The notes beneath the pieces are model-generated. The model was given only the letters and a program-made list of their open reading frames with translations, ran no database searches and was not told where the DNA came from. From the NCBI GenBank assembly GCA_964603455.1, contig CAZRVL010000001.1, positions 40,957-104,956 on the forward strand: a DNA stretch of 64,000 nucleotides. Reading direction: 5' to 3'. Below, one piece after another: positions 1 through 8,163 of this stretch (the stretch's first letter is position 1; each line of letters opens with the position of its first letter). The position numbers and the translations under genes are program-made. The DNA comes from Flemingiibacterium sp964603455 (lineage in GTDB: Bacteria > Bacillota > Clostridia > Oscillospirales > CAG-272).

Positions 1-879
1 AACGTTCATCTCACGAACGAAATCAAGCCGGTCGAGTTCGTTTAATCTATTCGACAAAATATTCCATATTCTGTCAAAACGTTCCTTTATAAATTTTTGC
101 TGTGCCGGGAAATGCTGTATCAAGTCTTCCGGACGATATATTATAAAATCGGTATAATATCTTTTTCCGTCAGTCTCGACCATAAGCTCGGCATTCGTAA
201 GTTTTCTGATAATAGGTTCAATATATACGGTCGGTATTCCGAGCGCATTTGCAAGCTCTACCGCCGTGAGCGGTCTTTCGTATGCGGATATTAGCAGATT
301 CTGCGCTATGAGATCGTCTTCAACGCAGGACATCGGCTCACCGTGAAGTCCTTCGCTTCCGCTTATCGAAAGATTCAGCGTTCCGGGTATATTGTTTCTT
401 GCTTCGTTCATTTGTGTAAATCCCTCCTTGATCTTTTCGCGACCTGCCGAAAGTCTGCTCTTGACCGTTCCTGACGGCAGACCCATATGATAAGCTATAT
501 CCGATATAGTTTGACCGTTATAGTAATAACGTATCATAACCTCACGTGTTGTTTTGGACAGATAATTTATTTCACGTCTCACACGCTCGGCTTCCTCGAT
601 CAGTTCATCATCACCTTCATCTGCTGCAATATTATCAGCCTCGAAAATATCGACTGTCGGCGGCTGTGAATACCTCTTTCTCAGCATACTGTTAAATTTG
701 TGCATAAACGTATTCGCAAGCCAGGTCTTCGGATATTCTATCACTCCGCCTCTTCTCAAATATGCCAAGGCATCGAGAAAGGTTTCGGACACCAGATCCT
801 CGGCATCCTCATATGATGAGCATTTCGATTCGGCAAATCTTCGTATGTAATCATAATATTCAAGCAGTTGGTCATCCAT
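1..879 (-). CDS. ECF-type RNA polymerase sigma factor with C-terminal winged-helix-like extension (partial)
   Basis: Open frame from ATG at 879 to the window edge (293 codons, no stop), so the C-terminus is missing. AAAGGAG lies just upstream of the start. Residues 1-75 look like sigma region 2 (helices ending in a WLANTFMHKF-like core). Residues about 103-152 look like region 4, with a helix-turn-helix (ISDIAYHMGLPSGTVKSRL). After residue 160 comes a segment unlike a classic ECF factor, with a second helix-turn-helix/winged-helix pattern (LTAVELANALGIPTVYIEPI). Sigma-70-like proteins with such long C-terminal domains are common in Clostridia, where the extension is thought to sense a signal; that role is inference. 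Specific target genes cannot be told. Confidence 0.85.
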   Translation of the reverse strand, partial: MDDQLLEYYDYIRRFAESKCSSYEDAEDLVSETFLDALAYLRRGGVIEYPKTWLANTFMHKFNSMLRKRYSQPPTVDIFEADNIAADEGDDELIEEAERVRREINYLSKTTREVMIRYYYNGQTISDIAYHMGLPSGTVKSRLSAGREKIKEGFTQMNEARNNIPGTLNLSISGSEGLHGEPMSCVEDDLIAQNLLISAYERPLTAVELANALGIPTVYIEPIIRKLTNAELMVETDGKRYYTDFIIYRPEDLIQHFPAQQKFIKERFDRIWNILSNRLNELDRLDFVREMNV

Positions 880-984
880 ACTGTTTTCTCCTTTCATGAG
901 TATAGTCGCAAAAATATTTAAATGGTTCGGTCAAAGATCGATTTTTTATTTTCTGCTCAGATTTATATAGTTTTAATAAATCAC

Positions 985-1013
985 TTGACAAATATTTTAC
1001 AATGTGCTATAAT
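985..1013 (+). promoter_or_regulatory. Consensus sigma-A promoter of the GDPD-like gene
   Basis: TTGACA at 985-990, 17-nt spacer, TATAAT at 1008-1013: perfect -35 and -10 hexamers. The expected start point is near 1020, giving about 50 nt of leader before ATG 1071. Confidence 0.88.
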
Positions 1014-1070
1014 ATAAATATCTTTAATAGGATATTTTATCACCATGAAGATAACGAAAGGATAAAGCTC

Positions 1071-1838
1071 ATGAGCACATATATGAAAATGAATAAGACA
1101 TGGATCTCTTCGGCACATCAGGGATTCGTTAAAGACGGTGTACACCAAAATACTCTCGCCGCATATCTTTTGGCTGCCGATAAGGGCGCGGATATGATCG
1201 AGACCGATGAAAGAACTACTAAAGACGGAATAATAGTTGCAAATCACGACCCATCTGTAAAGGCATTCAATGAAAACGGTGAATTGGTCGAATATGTCAT
1301 TTCCGAAACGAATTATGAAGACATAGCAAAGCTGCGCTTTGTAAAGGGCGGCGATGATGGCTGTCGTGTCCCGACACTTAAGGAAGTTCTCCATCTCGCA
1401 TATTTCACCGGAATGTGTCTGAATATCGACCTCAAGGAAGGAATTACACATGCCGAGGAGATCGCAGAAATGGTCGTAAGTTCGGGTATGCGCGGAAGAG
1501 TCGTATATGCTACTAATGCTTCCGGAGCGGCTGCAATAAACAAGATACTCGCTATCGACCCTGATGCAAGATTCATAGACACCAAACAGAATTATACAAG
1601 AGAAAAGTTAGCAGATGTAAAGGACTACGCTAACAAGTGCTTCGTATACACAGGTGATTTTTCGGATGAAAACATAGCCGAAATACGTAAGAGCGGCTGT
1701 ATGCTCGCGACTATTTCGCTTAATGCGGACAATGCGAAGGCGGCATTCAAGCATCATCCAGACATGGCTGAATATCCTCACACCAGCGATTTTGAGGCTA
1801 TAGACAAAGAGATACTCAATGCGGTAAAATACTGGTAA
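1071..1838 (+). CDS. Glycerophosphodiester phosphodiesterase-family protein (GDPD-like)
   Basis: 255 residues. The start is ATG 1071, 9 nt after AAAGGA; upstream ATGs in the same frame overlap the promoter. GDPD-fold TIM-barrel pattern: H16 in SSAHQG, E44-T-D46, and H59-D60 in IVANHDP are the expected metal/catalytic positions, and LNIDLKEG matches the next strand. Two usually conserved residues differ: the HRG arginine is Gln17 and the PENT glutamate is Gln26. The family hydrolyses glycerophosphodiesters from phospholipid turnover; with these changes the substrate may differ. No signal peptide, so probably cytoplasmic. Monocistronic: strong promoter before it and a terminator after it. Confidence 0.82.
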   Translation: MSTYMKMNKTWISSAHQGFVKDGVHQNTLAAYLLAADKGADMIETDERTTKDGIIVANHDPSVKAFNENGELVEYVISETNYEDIAKLRFVKGGDDGCRVPTLKEVLHLAYFTGMCLNIDLKEGITHAEEIAEMVVSSGMRGRVVYATNASGAAAINKILAIDPDARFIDTKQNYTREKLADVKDYANKCFVYTGDFSDENIAEIRKSGCMLATISLNADNAKAAFKHHPDMAEYPHTSDFEAIDKEILNAVKYW

Positions 1839-1851
1839 AATATATTTTTTG

Positions 1852-1881
1852 CGGACGATCCATTCGTCCGTTTTTGTTTTT
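1852..1881 (+). terminator. Rho-independent terminator after the GDPD-like gene
   Basis: Perfect 7-bp stem CGGACGA (1852-1858) / TCGTCCG (1864-1870), 5-nt loop, followed by TTTTTGTTTTT. Confidence 0.9.
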
Positions 1882-1994
1882 GGGGGCTAATTGATCACAC
1901 AGAAAAACTGTAAAATTCAGGAATCTGTTTTATAACCGTCACAATAGTGTGCTAAAATGTTATCGTCGATATACGACAGAAAGGATGATGCAAA

Positions 1995-2666
1995 TTGCAA
2001 TTCAGACACGAAGTCAAGCATATGATAAATCCATATGATATGCTGATACTTAGGCAACGACTTCGAGCGGTCATGAAAACGGACAGTCATGTGATAGGAG
2101 GAAAATACGAGATACGAAGCTTGTATTTCGACAATATATATGACAAAGCACTCCGTGAAAAACTTGATGGAGTGAATATCCGTGAAAAATACCGCATACG
2201 CCTTTACAACAACGACCCATCTGTCATACATCTCGAACGCAAATTCAAGCATGGAGATCTCGGATATAAGGATTCGGCTCTTTTGACTCCATGTGAAGCC
2301 GAGCGCATAGTAAACGGTGAGATCGAATGGATGTCCGAAAGCCAAAACGATGTAATTCTTGGATTCTACACAAGAATAAAAAACGAAGGACTTCGTGCAA
2401 AGGTGATAGTCGATTATACACGTGAGCCATTCATATATGAAGCCGGAAATGTGCGTGTGACATTGGATCACGATATTCGAACCGGGCTTTCCTGCAAGTC
2501 ACTTCTCGATCCGAAGTGCGCAACGATACCAATAAAGGATTCGCCTGCTATACTTGAAGTCAAGTGGGATAATTTTCTGCCTGACGTAATACGTGATGCA
2601 GTACAGCTTGATTGCAGATCGGCTTCGGCATTTTCAAAATATGCCGCCTGTCGAATGTACGATTAA
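1995..2666 (+). CDS. VTC-domain protein (polyphosphate polymerase-like, CYTH/TTM superfamily)
   Basis: 223 residues. TTG start at 1995, 9 nt after AGGA; the two nearby ATGs (1985, 1988) are out of frame. The tunnel-fold VTC pattern is complete: R67-I-R69 in KYRIRLYN, E81-R82-K83, R143 in YTREPF, D158 in LDHD, E188 and K190 in LEVKW, and K215 in FSKYAACR, which match the basic nucleotide/phosphate-binding and acidic metal-binding residues of the yeast Vtc4 catalytic domain. Family members can make polyphosphate from ATP; activity here is inferred. No membrane segment. First gene of a cassette with DUF4956 and CotH proteins, a recurrent bacterial neighbourhood, so it probably works at the membrane with them. 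Confidence 0.85.
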   Translation: MQFRHEVKHMINPYDMLILRQRLRAVMKTDSHVIGGKYEIRSLYFDNIYDKALREKLDGVNIREKYRIRLYNNDPSVIHLERKFKHGDLGYKDSALLTPCEAERIVNGEIEWMSESQNDVILGFYTRIKNEGLRAKVIVDYTREPFIYEAGNVRVTLDHDIRTGLSCKSLLDPKCATIPIKDSPAILEVKWDNFLPDVIRDAVQLDCRSASAFSKYAACRMYD

Positions 2667-2702
2667 GTCAAGCTTTCCGACACAGATCAAATTTTAACCA
2701 AG

Positions 2703-2743
2703 AAAGGATGCCTTTCTAAAACAAAGGCAATGGGAATAAAATG
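2703..2743 (+). promoter_or_regulatory. Shine-Dalgarno hairpin element upstream of the DUF4956 gene
   Basis: AAAGGA (2703-2708) is followed directly by a 7-bp stem (2709-2715 / 2723-2729, loop CTAAAAC), one nucleotide, TGG (2731-2733), an A-rich 7-nt spacer and ATG 2741. The Shine-Dalgarno is 32 nt from the start codon unless the hairpin is looped out, when the gap falls to 11 nt. Same architecture as four other sites in this window. Confidence 0.7.
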
Positions 2744-3412
2744 TCATTCAACGATATATTCAAATCAAGTTTCCTTGAAAACGTCACGGCAGTCAGTCTG
2801 CTCGATATGTTCCTGACCATATTGCTGTCATTCGGCATAGGTCTATTCATATTCCTCATATACAAAAAAACTTATCGCGGCGTTATGTATTCCGCAAGCT
2901 TCGGCACTACTCTCGTTGCTCTGACAATGATAACCTCTGTCGTTATCCTCGCCGTTACATCTAATGTAGTATTATCACTCGGTATGGTCGGTGCATTGTC
3001 GATAGTTCGTTTTCGTACCGCTATCAAAGAACCGCTCGATATAGCATTTTTATTCTGGTCTATCGGTGCGGGTATCGTGCTTGCCGCAGGAATGATACCG
3101 CTTGCCGTAATAAGCAGCGTTATAATAGGCATCGTACTCCTCGTCTTTGTAAACAAAAAATCATATTCGCATCCATACATGGTCGTGCTGAACTGCTGCG
3201 ATCATGAGAGCGAAACACGTGCGGCTGAGTTTCTAAATAAAAATGTGATAAAGAGTGTTGTCAAGAGCAAATCAGCTGTAAAGGGTGCGGTTGAATTAAA
3301 TATCGAAGTAAGATTAAAGGATGACAACACAGATTTCGTAAGTACGCTTTCCGAAATGCAGGGTGTGAACAGCGCAGTTATTGTTTCCTACAACGGCGAA
3401 TATATGGGATAG
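2741..3412 (+). CDS. DUF4956-domain integral membrane protein
   Basis: 223 residues. About four hydrophobic segments between residues 20 and 145 (for example LTILLSFGIGLFIFLIY and SSVIIGIVLLVF), then a soluble domain of about 75 residues. The conserved GMVGALSIVRFRTAIKEP stretch is characteristic of DUF4956. Function unknown. Family knowledge: DUF4956 genes recur next to VTC-domain and CotH genes, as here (75 nt after the VTC gene, 3 nt before CotH). I infer a membrane module that links the cytoplasmic VTC enzyme to the extracytoplasmic CotH kinase. Translation starts behind the hairpin-separated Shine-Dalgarno at 2703-2743. Confidence 0.85.
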   Translation: MSFNDIFKSSFLENVTAVSLLDMFLTILLSFGIGLFIFLIYKKTYRGVMYSASFGTTLVALTMITSVVILAVTSNVVLSLGMVGALSIVRFRTAIKEPLDIAFLFWSIGAGIVLAAGMIPLAVISSVIIGIVLLVFVNKKSYSHPYMVVLNCCDHESETRAAEFLNKNVIKSVVKSKSAVKGAVELNIEVRLKDDNTDFVSTLSEMQGVNSAVIVSYNGEYMG

Positions 3413-3415
3413 ATC

Positions 3416-5356
3416 ATGTCACAAAGCAAACATTTTGAAAAGTTCGCGTGGAGCGTGACAGCTCTGATGCTAGTCATCACGATATTATTTATGAACGGAA
3501 GCTCGCTCGGAATACAGGTATCGGCACGTACTATGGGCTATGAGACGAGATTATTCGACAATTCAAGAATGCACACCATAGATATTGTTATGGATGACTG
3601 GGACGATCTAATTGCAAATGCCGCCGATGAAGAATATTATAACGCAAGCATAGTTATAGACGGAGAGGCATATAAAAATGTCGGAATACGCGCAAAAGGC
3701 AATACTTCCCTCTCAAACGTTGCCTCAATGGGAAGCGAACGCTACAGCTTAAAGATCGAATTTGACCACTATGACAGCACAAAGACCTATTACGGACTCG
3801 ATAAGCTCTGTCTCAACAATCTAATTCAGGATTCGACTATGATGAAGGACTATCTGACATATACTCTGATGAACGAATTTGGAGTAAATGCACCACTGTG
3901 CAGCTTTACATACATCACAGTAAACGGCAATGACTGGGGAATGTATCTCGCGGTAGAAGGAATCGAGGATGCCTTTCTGACGAGAAATTACGGTTCTGAC
4001 CACGGCGAGCTATATAAACCCGACAGCATGAGCTTCGGCGGCGGCAGAGGGAACGGCAAAGATTTCGACATGAATGAGATAATGGAAAATTTTGATTTTT
4101 CGGACGTATCTATGCCACAGTTTCCAAACAGCATGGCTGACGGTGATATGCAAATGTATCGTGAAAGCGGCGATATGAAAAACGATATGGGAAATATCGA
4201 GCCGCCGAATATGAATAGCGGTATACCGCAGATGTCAGATACAGATCTTCCGAATCTCGAAGATACGAAAGAAAATGATCTCGGAGATTTGTCATTTGGC
4301 GGAAAAGACCTCGGTAAAGCCGATCACAGAGAAATGGGCGGATTCGGCGGTGGAATGGGTTCATCAGATGTAAAGCTGCAATATATAGATGATGAGCTTG
4401 ATAGCTATTCAAATATATGGGACAATGCAAAGACAAATATTTCCGAAGCCGATAAAAAGCGGTTGATTGAGTCCTTAAAATCATTATACGAATATGACAA
4501 CATAGAAGATGTCGTTGACATTGATGGCGTTCTAAAATATTTCGTAGTACACAATTATGTCGTGAACGGTGACAGCTACACCGGCTCGATGGTACACAAC
4601 TACTATCTCTATGAAAAAGATGGTCAGCTTTCGATGATACCATGGGATTACAACCTCGCATTCGGTACATTTGCCGGCGGTAATGCGTCTTCAACCGTCA
4701 ACGAGCCGATAGATTCTCCCACATCAGATCCCGATGACCGACCGATGTGGGGATGGATATTGTCTGATGAAAAATACACCGAAATGTATCACGAATACTT
4801 TTCGGAATTACTTAAGATAGATATTTCACAGATAATCGACAGCGCATATGAGCTTATAAAGGATTATGTCGAAAAAGACCCGACAAAATTCTATGACTAT
4901 GATGAATTTGAAAAGGGCGTATCGACTTTGCGCGAATTTTGTAAGCTTCGCAGCGAAAGCATAGAAATACAGCTCGAAAACAACGAAACTTACGAAGCTA
5001 TGAATTATTCAGATGCTTCGCATATAACGCTTTCGGATATGGGTTCGATGGATATGGGCAAAAACACCAATATGAATGAAATGCCGAATATTGGTCAGAT
5101 GCTGCCCGAAGGCTTCAGAGCAGATGGCTCTAACGGTGAGATACCGAACGATACGGCGCGAAATGACCGAAGTGACAAAAATTTCGATAATTTTGAAAAA
5201 GATCAAAAGCAAGAACGCTTTGAAGGCATGAATACACCCGATATGCAGCTTCCGAACGGTTCTCGGACAGTATCTAATGTAAATTCATGGATACTTGTCG
5301 GAATATCCTTTGCTGTGCTTTGTATCGGAATAATCATTGCAAAAATCCACAAATAG
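3416..5356 (+). CDS. CotH kinase-family protein, membrane-anchored
   Basis: 646 residues. The N-terminal hydrophobic segment (about 11-30) is a signal anchor or signal peptide, and a second hydrophobic segment lies at the C-terminus (about 623-643) with a short basic tail. CotH-family hallmarks: NVGIRAKGNTSLS, YGLDKLCLNN, MMKDYLTYTLMNEFG, and IPWDYNLAFGTF with D411 as the likely metal-binding aspartate. A long Gly/Met/Asp/Asn-rich low-complexity insert (about 200-310) interrupts the kinase-like region, and a second such region precedes the C-terminal segment. CotH kinases are atypical secretory-pathway-type kinases that phosphorylate spore-coat proteins in Bacillus; the substrate here is unknown. 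Third gene of the VTC/DUF4956/CotH cassette, 3 nt after DUF4956. Confidence 0.87.
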   Translation: MSQSKHFEKFAWSVTALMLVITILFMNGSSLGIQVSARTMGYETRLFDNSRMHTIDIVMDDWDDLIANAADEEYYNASIVIDGEAYKNVGIRAKGNTSLSNVASMGSERYSLKIEFDHYDSTKTYYGLDKLCLNNLIQDSTMMKDYLTYTLMNEFGVNAPLCSFTYITVNGNDWGMYLAVEGIEDAFLTRNYGSDHGELYKPDSMSFGGGRGNGKDFDMNEIMENFDFSDVSMPQFPNSMADGDMQMYRESGDMKNDMGNIEPPNMNSGIPQMSDTDLPNLEDTKENDLGDLSFGGKDLGKADHREMGGFGGGMGSSDVKLQYIDDELDSYSNIWDNAKTNISEADKKRLIESLKSLYEYDNIEDVVDIDGVLKYFVVHNYVVNGDSYTGSMVHNYYLYEKDGQLSMIPWDYNLAFGTFAGGNASSTVNEPIDSPTSDPDDRPMWGWILSDEKYTEMYHEYFSELLKIDISQIIDSAYELIKDYVEKDPTKFYDYDEFEKGVSTLREFCKLRSESIEIQLENNETYEAMNYSDASHITLSDMGSMDMGKNTNMNEMPNIGQMLPEGFRADGSNGEIPNDTARNDRSDKNFDNFEKDQKQERFEGMNTPDMQLPNGSRTVSNVNSWILVGISFAVLCIGIIIAKIHK

Positions 5357-5373
5357 AATATCAAAATAAGACA

Positions 5374-5404
5374 GCACCTCAAAAGTAAAATGCTTTTGGG
5401 GTGC
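5374..5404. terminator. Convergent hairpin terminator between CotH and the SGNH hydrolase
   Basis: 12-position stem GCACCTCAAAAG / CTTTTGGGGTGC with one G-U pair and a 7-nt loop, lying between genes that end toward each other. The T-tract is modest on both sides. Confidence 0.72.
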
Positions 5405-5423
5405 ATATCATTTTCAGAGCAGA

Positions 5424-6146
5424 TCATTCACAGAGCATAGTTTTTAGCAGCTCATATGCAAACATCCAATGAAGCTCACGTGTCGGATGATTTGCGTGAT
5501 TTGACAAAAGTCTATTGGTATCAACTCCGCCTTCAGCCATCTTTTGCCAGATCAAATTGCAATCACATATTTTCACATCAAGCTCTTCAGCTGTTTTTCT
5601 TCCGAGTTCAAGATATTTTTCAAGCCATCCGTCTCGTTCATTTTCGCTGATTGAGCGTATACAGCTCTCAAGTATCTTGTCGCTGTCCTTATAATCGGCA
5701 TAATTACACCTGAGATTCGGAGTCATGAATATCGCTTCAGCACCGCTGTTTTGTATCCTTTTGAATATTTCCTTAAGAGATTCTCCGTACCTTTCAAGCT
5801 CGGTTTCCTTTCTTCCGGCATCATTCAGACCATAGCATACAACTACAAGATCCGGAGAAAAGCTGAGAACATCGAGTTCGAGCCTTGCAAGTCCGTTCCA
5901 AGAGGTATCACCGCTAATTCCGGCATTTATAATGTTTACCGATACTGACGGATATATTATAGCGAGAAGGCTTTTGAGCTTTGACGAATAAGCTTCATCG
6001 GGATAAAATGTAGTCTTGACCTGTCCGTTTTCACTGTATATCTCAAAGCAGCCCTGAGTCACACTGTCTCCCAAAAAGGCTATCACCGGCTGTCGGCAGG
6101 AATTTAAATTGCTCTGCTTTTCCTTGAAACGTTCGATTATCTTCAT
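5424..6146 (-). CDS. SGNH/GDSL-type hydrolase (putative carbohydrate esterase)
   Basis: 240 residues from ATG 6146, which overlaps the stop of the GH78-like gene (ATGA) and sits behind GGAGG, so translation is probably coupled; the longer frame upstream is rejected. SGNH blocks: catalytic Ser in FLGDSVTQG, Gly in AGISGDTSW, Asn in YGLNDAG, and the C-terminal His in NHPTRELH. No signal peptide, so cytoplasmic. Last gene of the LacI-led sugar operon. Family members deacetylate or de-esterify sugars and oligosaccharides; here it may remove acyl groups from imported oligosaccharides (inference). Confidence 0.85.
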   Translation of the reverse strand: MKIIERFKEKQSNLNSCRQPVIAFLGDSVTQGCFEIYSENGQVKTTFYPDEAYSSKLKSLLAIIYPSVSVNIINAGISGDTSWNGLARLELDVLSFSPDLVVVCYGLNDAGRKETELERYGESLKEIFKRIQNSGAEAIFMTPNLRCNYADYKDSDKILESCIRSISENERDGWLEKYLELGRKTAEELDVKICDCNLIWQKMAEGGVDTNRLLSNHANHPTRELHWMFAYELLKTMLCE

Positions 6147-8146
6147 ATGAATAATTCCTCCATTCCCCAATCGGATAAGAATATTACCGCGAATGCATAG
6201 CACAAATGGAAGAGCGAGGTGTTCCATTTCGAAGCTTTTCCCCACGCTTCAATTGTCGTGGTATGACCTTCGGCGATCATATTCAGCCATCTGGAATCGT
6301 TTTTGATCATTTCGCAAATAAGATCATTTCGTCCGAGTCTTTTAAGTCCGGTCATCGATGCAAAGGTCATAAAGAATGCCGAGGAAGTTGCCGGCTTGCT
6401 CATGATCATATCTACTATATTATTCATAGTCTCATCATTAGGACAAAGCCCCATTGCGAGTGCCATAGCATTTGACGGTAACGCACAATGTCCACTTTCT
6501 GGCGAATCGCGGAATAGATTTTTCTCCGGGCAGAAGAATGTGGCTCTATAAGCTTTCACAAGCTCATCGGTATCTCGATATATCGGACGACCGAGCTTTT
6601 TCGCGATCTTATTTAACGAATTTATCGCGCCTATATAATATGCGTTTATGACATTGTGTGTTCCGACTGCTACTTTCCCCTCTGTAAGGTCAAAATCATA
6701 TGAATCGCGTGCTTCCTGCGGCCAATCTACCACACACCATTTGTCAAGATCGTACAAAAGATGATCTTCACGCTCATATTCGGTTCTGTATGCGTCAAGC
6801 ACAGCTGCAACACGGTCGAAATTCTCTGCAGCGAAATCAGTATTGCCGGATATATGTATCTGTGCAAGCAAAAGCTCTGGAAGCATCAGGACATATTCTG
6901 CGATCTCCTGCATGAATGAACAGGGCGAACAGGTCATAAGAGTCGGAGTTATAAAGGCTGTGTCGAGCGCATTCGTGATCATTTTTTCCATCATAGAGGT
7001 GTCATCAGTAAGTATCGCAAGCGCAGTACTCGTATATGAGCCGTCACCGAGATATTGTCCCTTCTCACGCTCCATACAGTCCTGAATGACCTCTTGAACA
7101 CCGTATTTTAAGGAATGCACACAAAGCTCCCATACAGCCTTTAACTTCGGATCGTCATATGCACATCCACGTTTTGCTTCGAACGGATAATGACGTGAAA
7201 TAAATGCGATCTCACTTATCTCGCACCCTTCAGGAAGGATAAGCTCCATATATCTGAATGACATATAATCATATTGATCAAATCTGTCAACCCTGCCCGA
7301 AAGCACCATTTCTTCTTCATATGTACAGTTCGCACGGAGCTTATAGCGGACATTGCCGTCATCATTCAGCTCCTGCCCACATAATAATTTCAGTGTCTCA
7401 CCTGCTTTTCCAACCGCATTAAAGATAGGGTATCCAACATACTGACTTCCGAAATCGACCATAAGCCCATTATCTGTTTTTTGAACAGATATCGGAGCTA
7501 TGATCTCAAAATCGAGTGGTTTTGTAGGCTGTTCAATAAATTTGTAGTCTGCATATTCGTTGATAGCTGAATCAGACCAATAAGAATCATCGTATTCGGG
7601 CTGTTCGAAGCCTATCTCGGCTGAACGGCAATCGTACATCTCCATGAACTGCGTATCATATCCGACCTTGCCTATCACATGATAAGCTGTATGGATAGTG
7701 CATTTTGTCTTCTCGGAGCTTTTTGCTTTCAGAACACCATCCTCGAATATGTCATATATAAGCCCATGCCGATTGTCCGCACTGCACCATACGCGGTTCA
7801 CGAGTCCCTGATAGTATGTGTGGAATGCAACGGTATTTTTTCCCTTACGGACATGATCGGTTATATCAACCTTCATATAGTAATATTTGAAATCGAAGCC
7901 CGGAGCAGGACCTTGAGTTACAAAGTTTCCGTTTATATAGAGCTTGAAATAATCATCGGCTGTGAGATATATGTATACTTTTCCACCGTTATACTCAAAG
8001 CTGTCTCTAAAAAGTATATGCTGATCCTGCGGCATATCGCCGGGCGCAGGAGCTTTTTCAAGCTGCCTGTGCCAAAGCTTTACCGGTTTGAAGTCCTTTA
8101 AAGACGGATGTGTTATAAGCCTTCCGTCAAAGATATGGTTTTCCAT
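6143..8146 (-). CDS. GH78-like alpha-L-rhamnosidase-type glycoside hydrolase
   Basis: 667 residues, no signal peptide. Two N-terminal beta domains (a carbohydrate-binding-like jelly roll around 40-130), then an (alpha/alpha)6 catalytic domain from about residue 330. The motif MEREKGQYLGDG near residue 360 matches the acidic general-acid region of GH78, and EGHTTTIEAWGKAS near residue 625 matches the second catalytic stretch with its Glu. The family releases L-rhamnose from plant or bacterial glycans; the exact sugar is not certain. Fourth gene of the LacI-led operon, 17 nt after the solute-binding protein and overlapping the esterase by 4 nt, which suggests cytoplasmic processing of an imported oligosaccharide. 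Confidence 0.8.
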   Translation of the reverse strand: MENHIFDGRLITHPSLKDFKPVKLWHRQLEKAPAPGDMPQDQHILFRDSFEYNGGKVYIYLTADDYFKLYINGNFVTQGPAPGFDFKYYYMKVDITDHVRKGKNTVAFHTYYQGLVNRVWCSADNRHGLIYDIFEDGVLKAKSSEKTKCTIHTAYHVIGKVGYDTQFMEMYDCRSAEIGFEQPEYDDSYWSDSAINEYADYKFIEQPTKPLDFEIIAPISVQKTDNGLMVDFGSQYVGYPIFNAVGKAGETLKLLCGQELNDDGNVRYKLRANCTYEEEMVLSGRVDRFDQYDYMSFRYMELILPEGCEISEIAFISRHYPFEAKRGCAYDDPKLKAVWELCVHSLKYGVQEVIQDCMEREKGQYLGDGSYTSTALAILTDDTSMMEKMITNALDTAFITPTLMTCSPCSFMQEIAEYVLMLPELLLAQIHISGNTDFAAENFDRVAAVLDAYRTEYEREDHLLYDLDKWCVVDWPQEARDSYDFDLTEGKVAVGTHNVINAYYIGAINSLNKIAKKLGRPIYRDTDELVKAYRATFFCPEKNLFRDSPESGHCALPSNAMALAMGLCPNDETMNNIVDMIMSKPATSSAFFMTFASMTGLKRLGRNDLICEMIKNDSRWLNMIAEGHTTTIEAWGKASKWNTSLFHLCYAFAVIFLSDWGMEELFI

Positions 8147-8163
8147 AAATTACACCTTATATT

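Noticed and set aside
1002..1070. Upstream in-frame ATGs before the GDPD-like gene
   Set aside because: They overlap the -10 box and have no ribosome site; ATG 1071 has AAAGGA at normal distance.
4110..4694. Long minus-strand frame inside CotH
   Set aside because: Low-complexity shadow of the plus-strand gene with His/Arg/Tyr-rich composition and no ribosome site.
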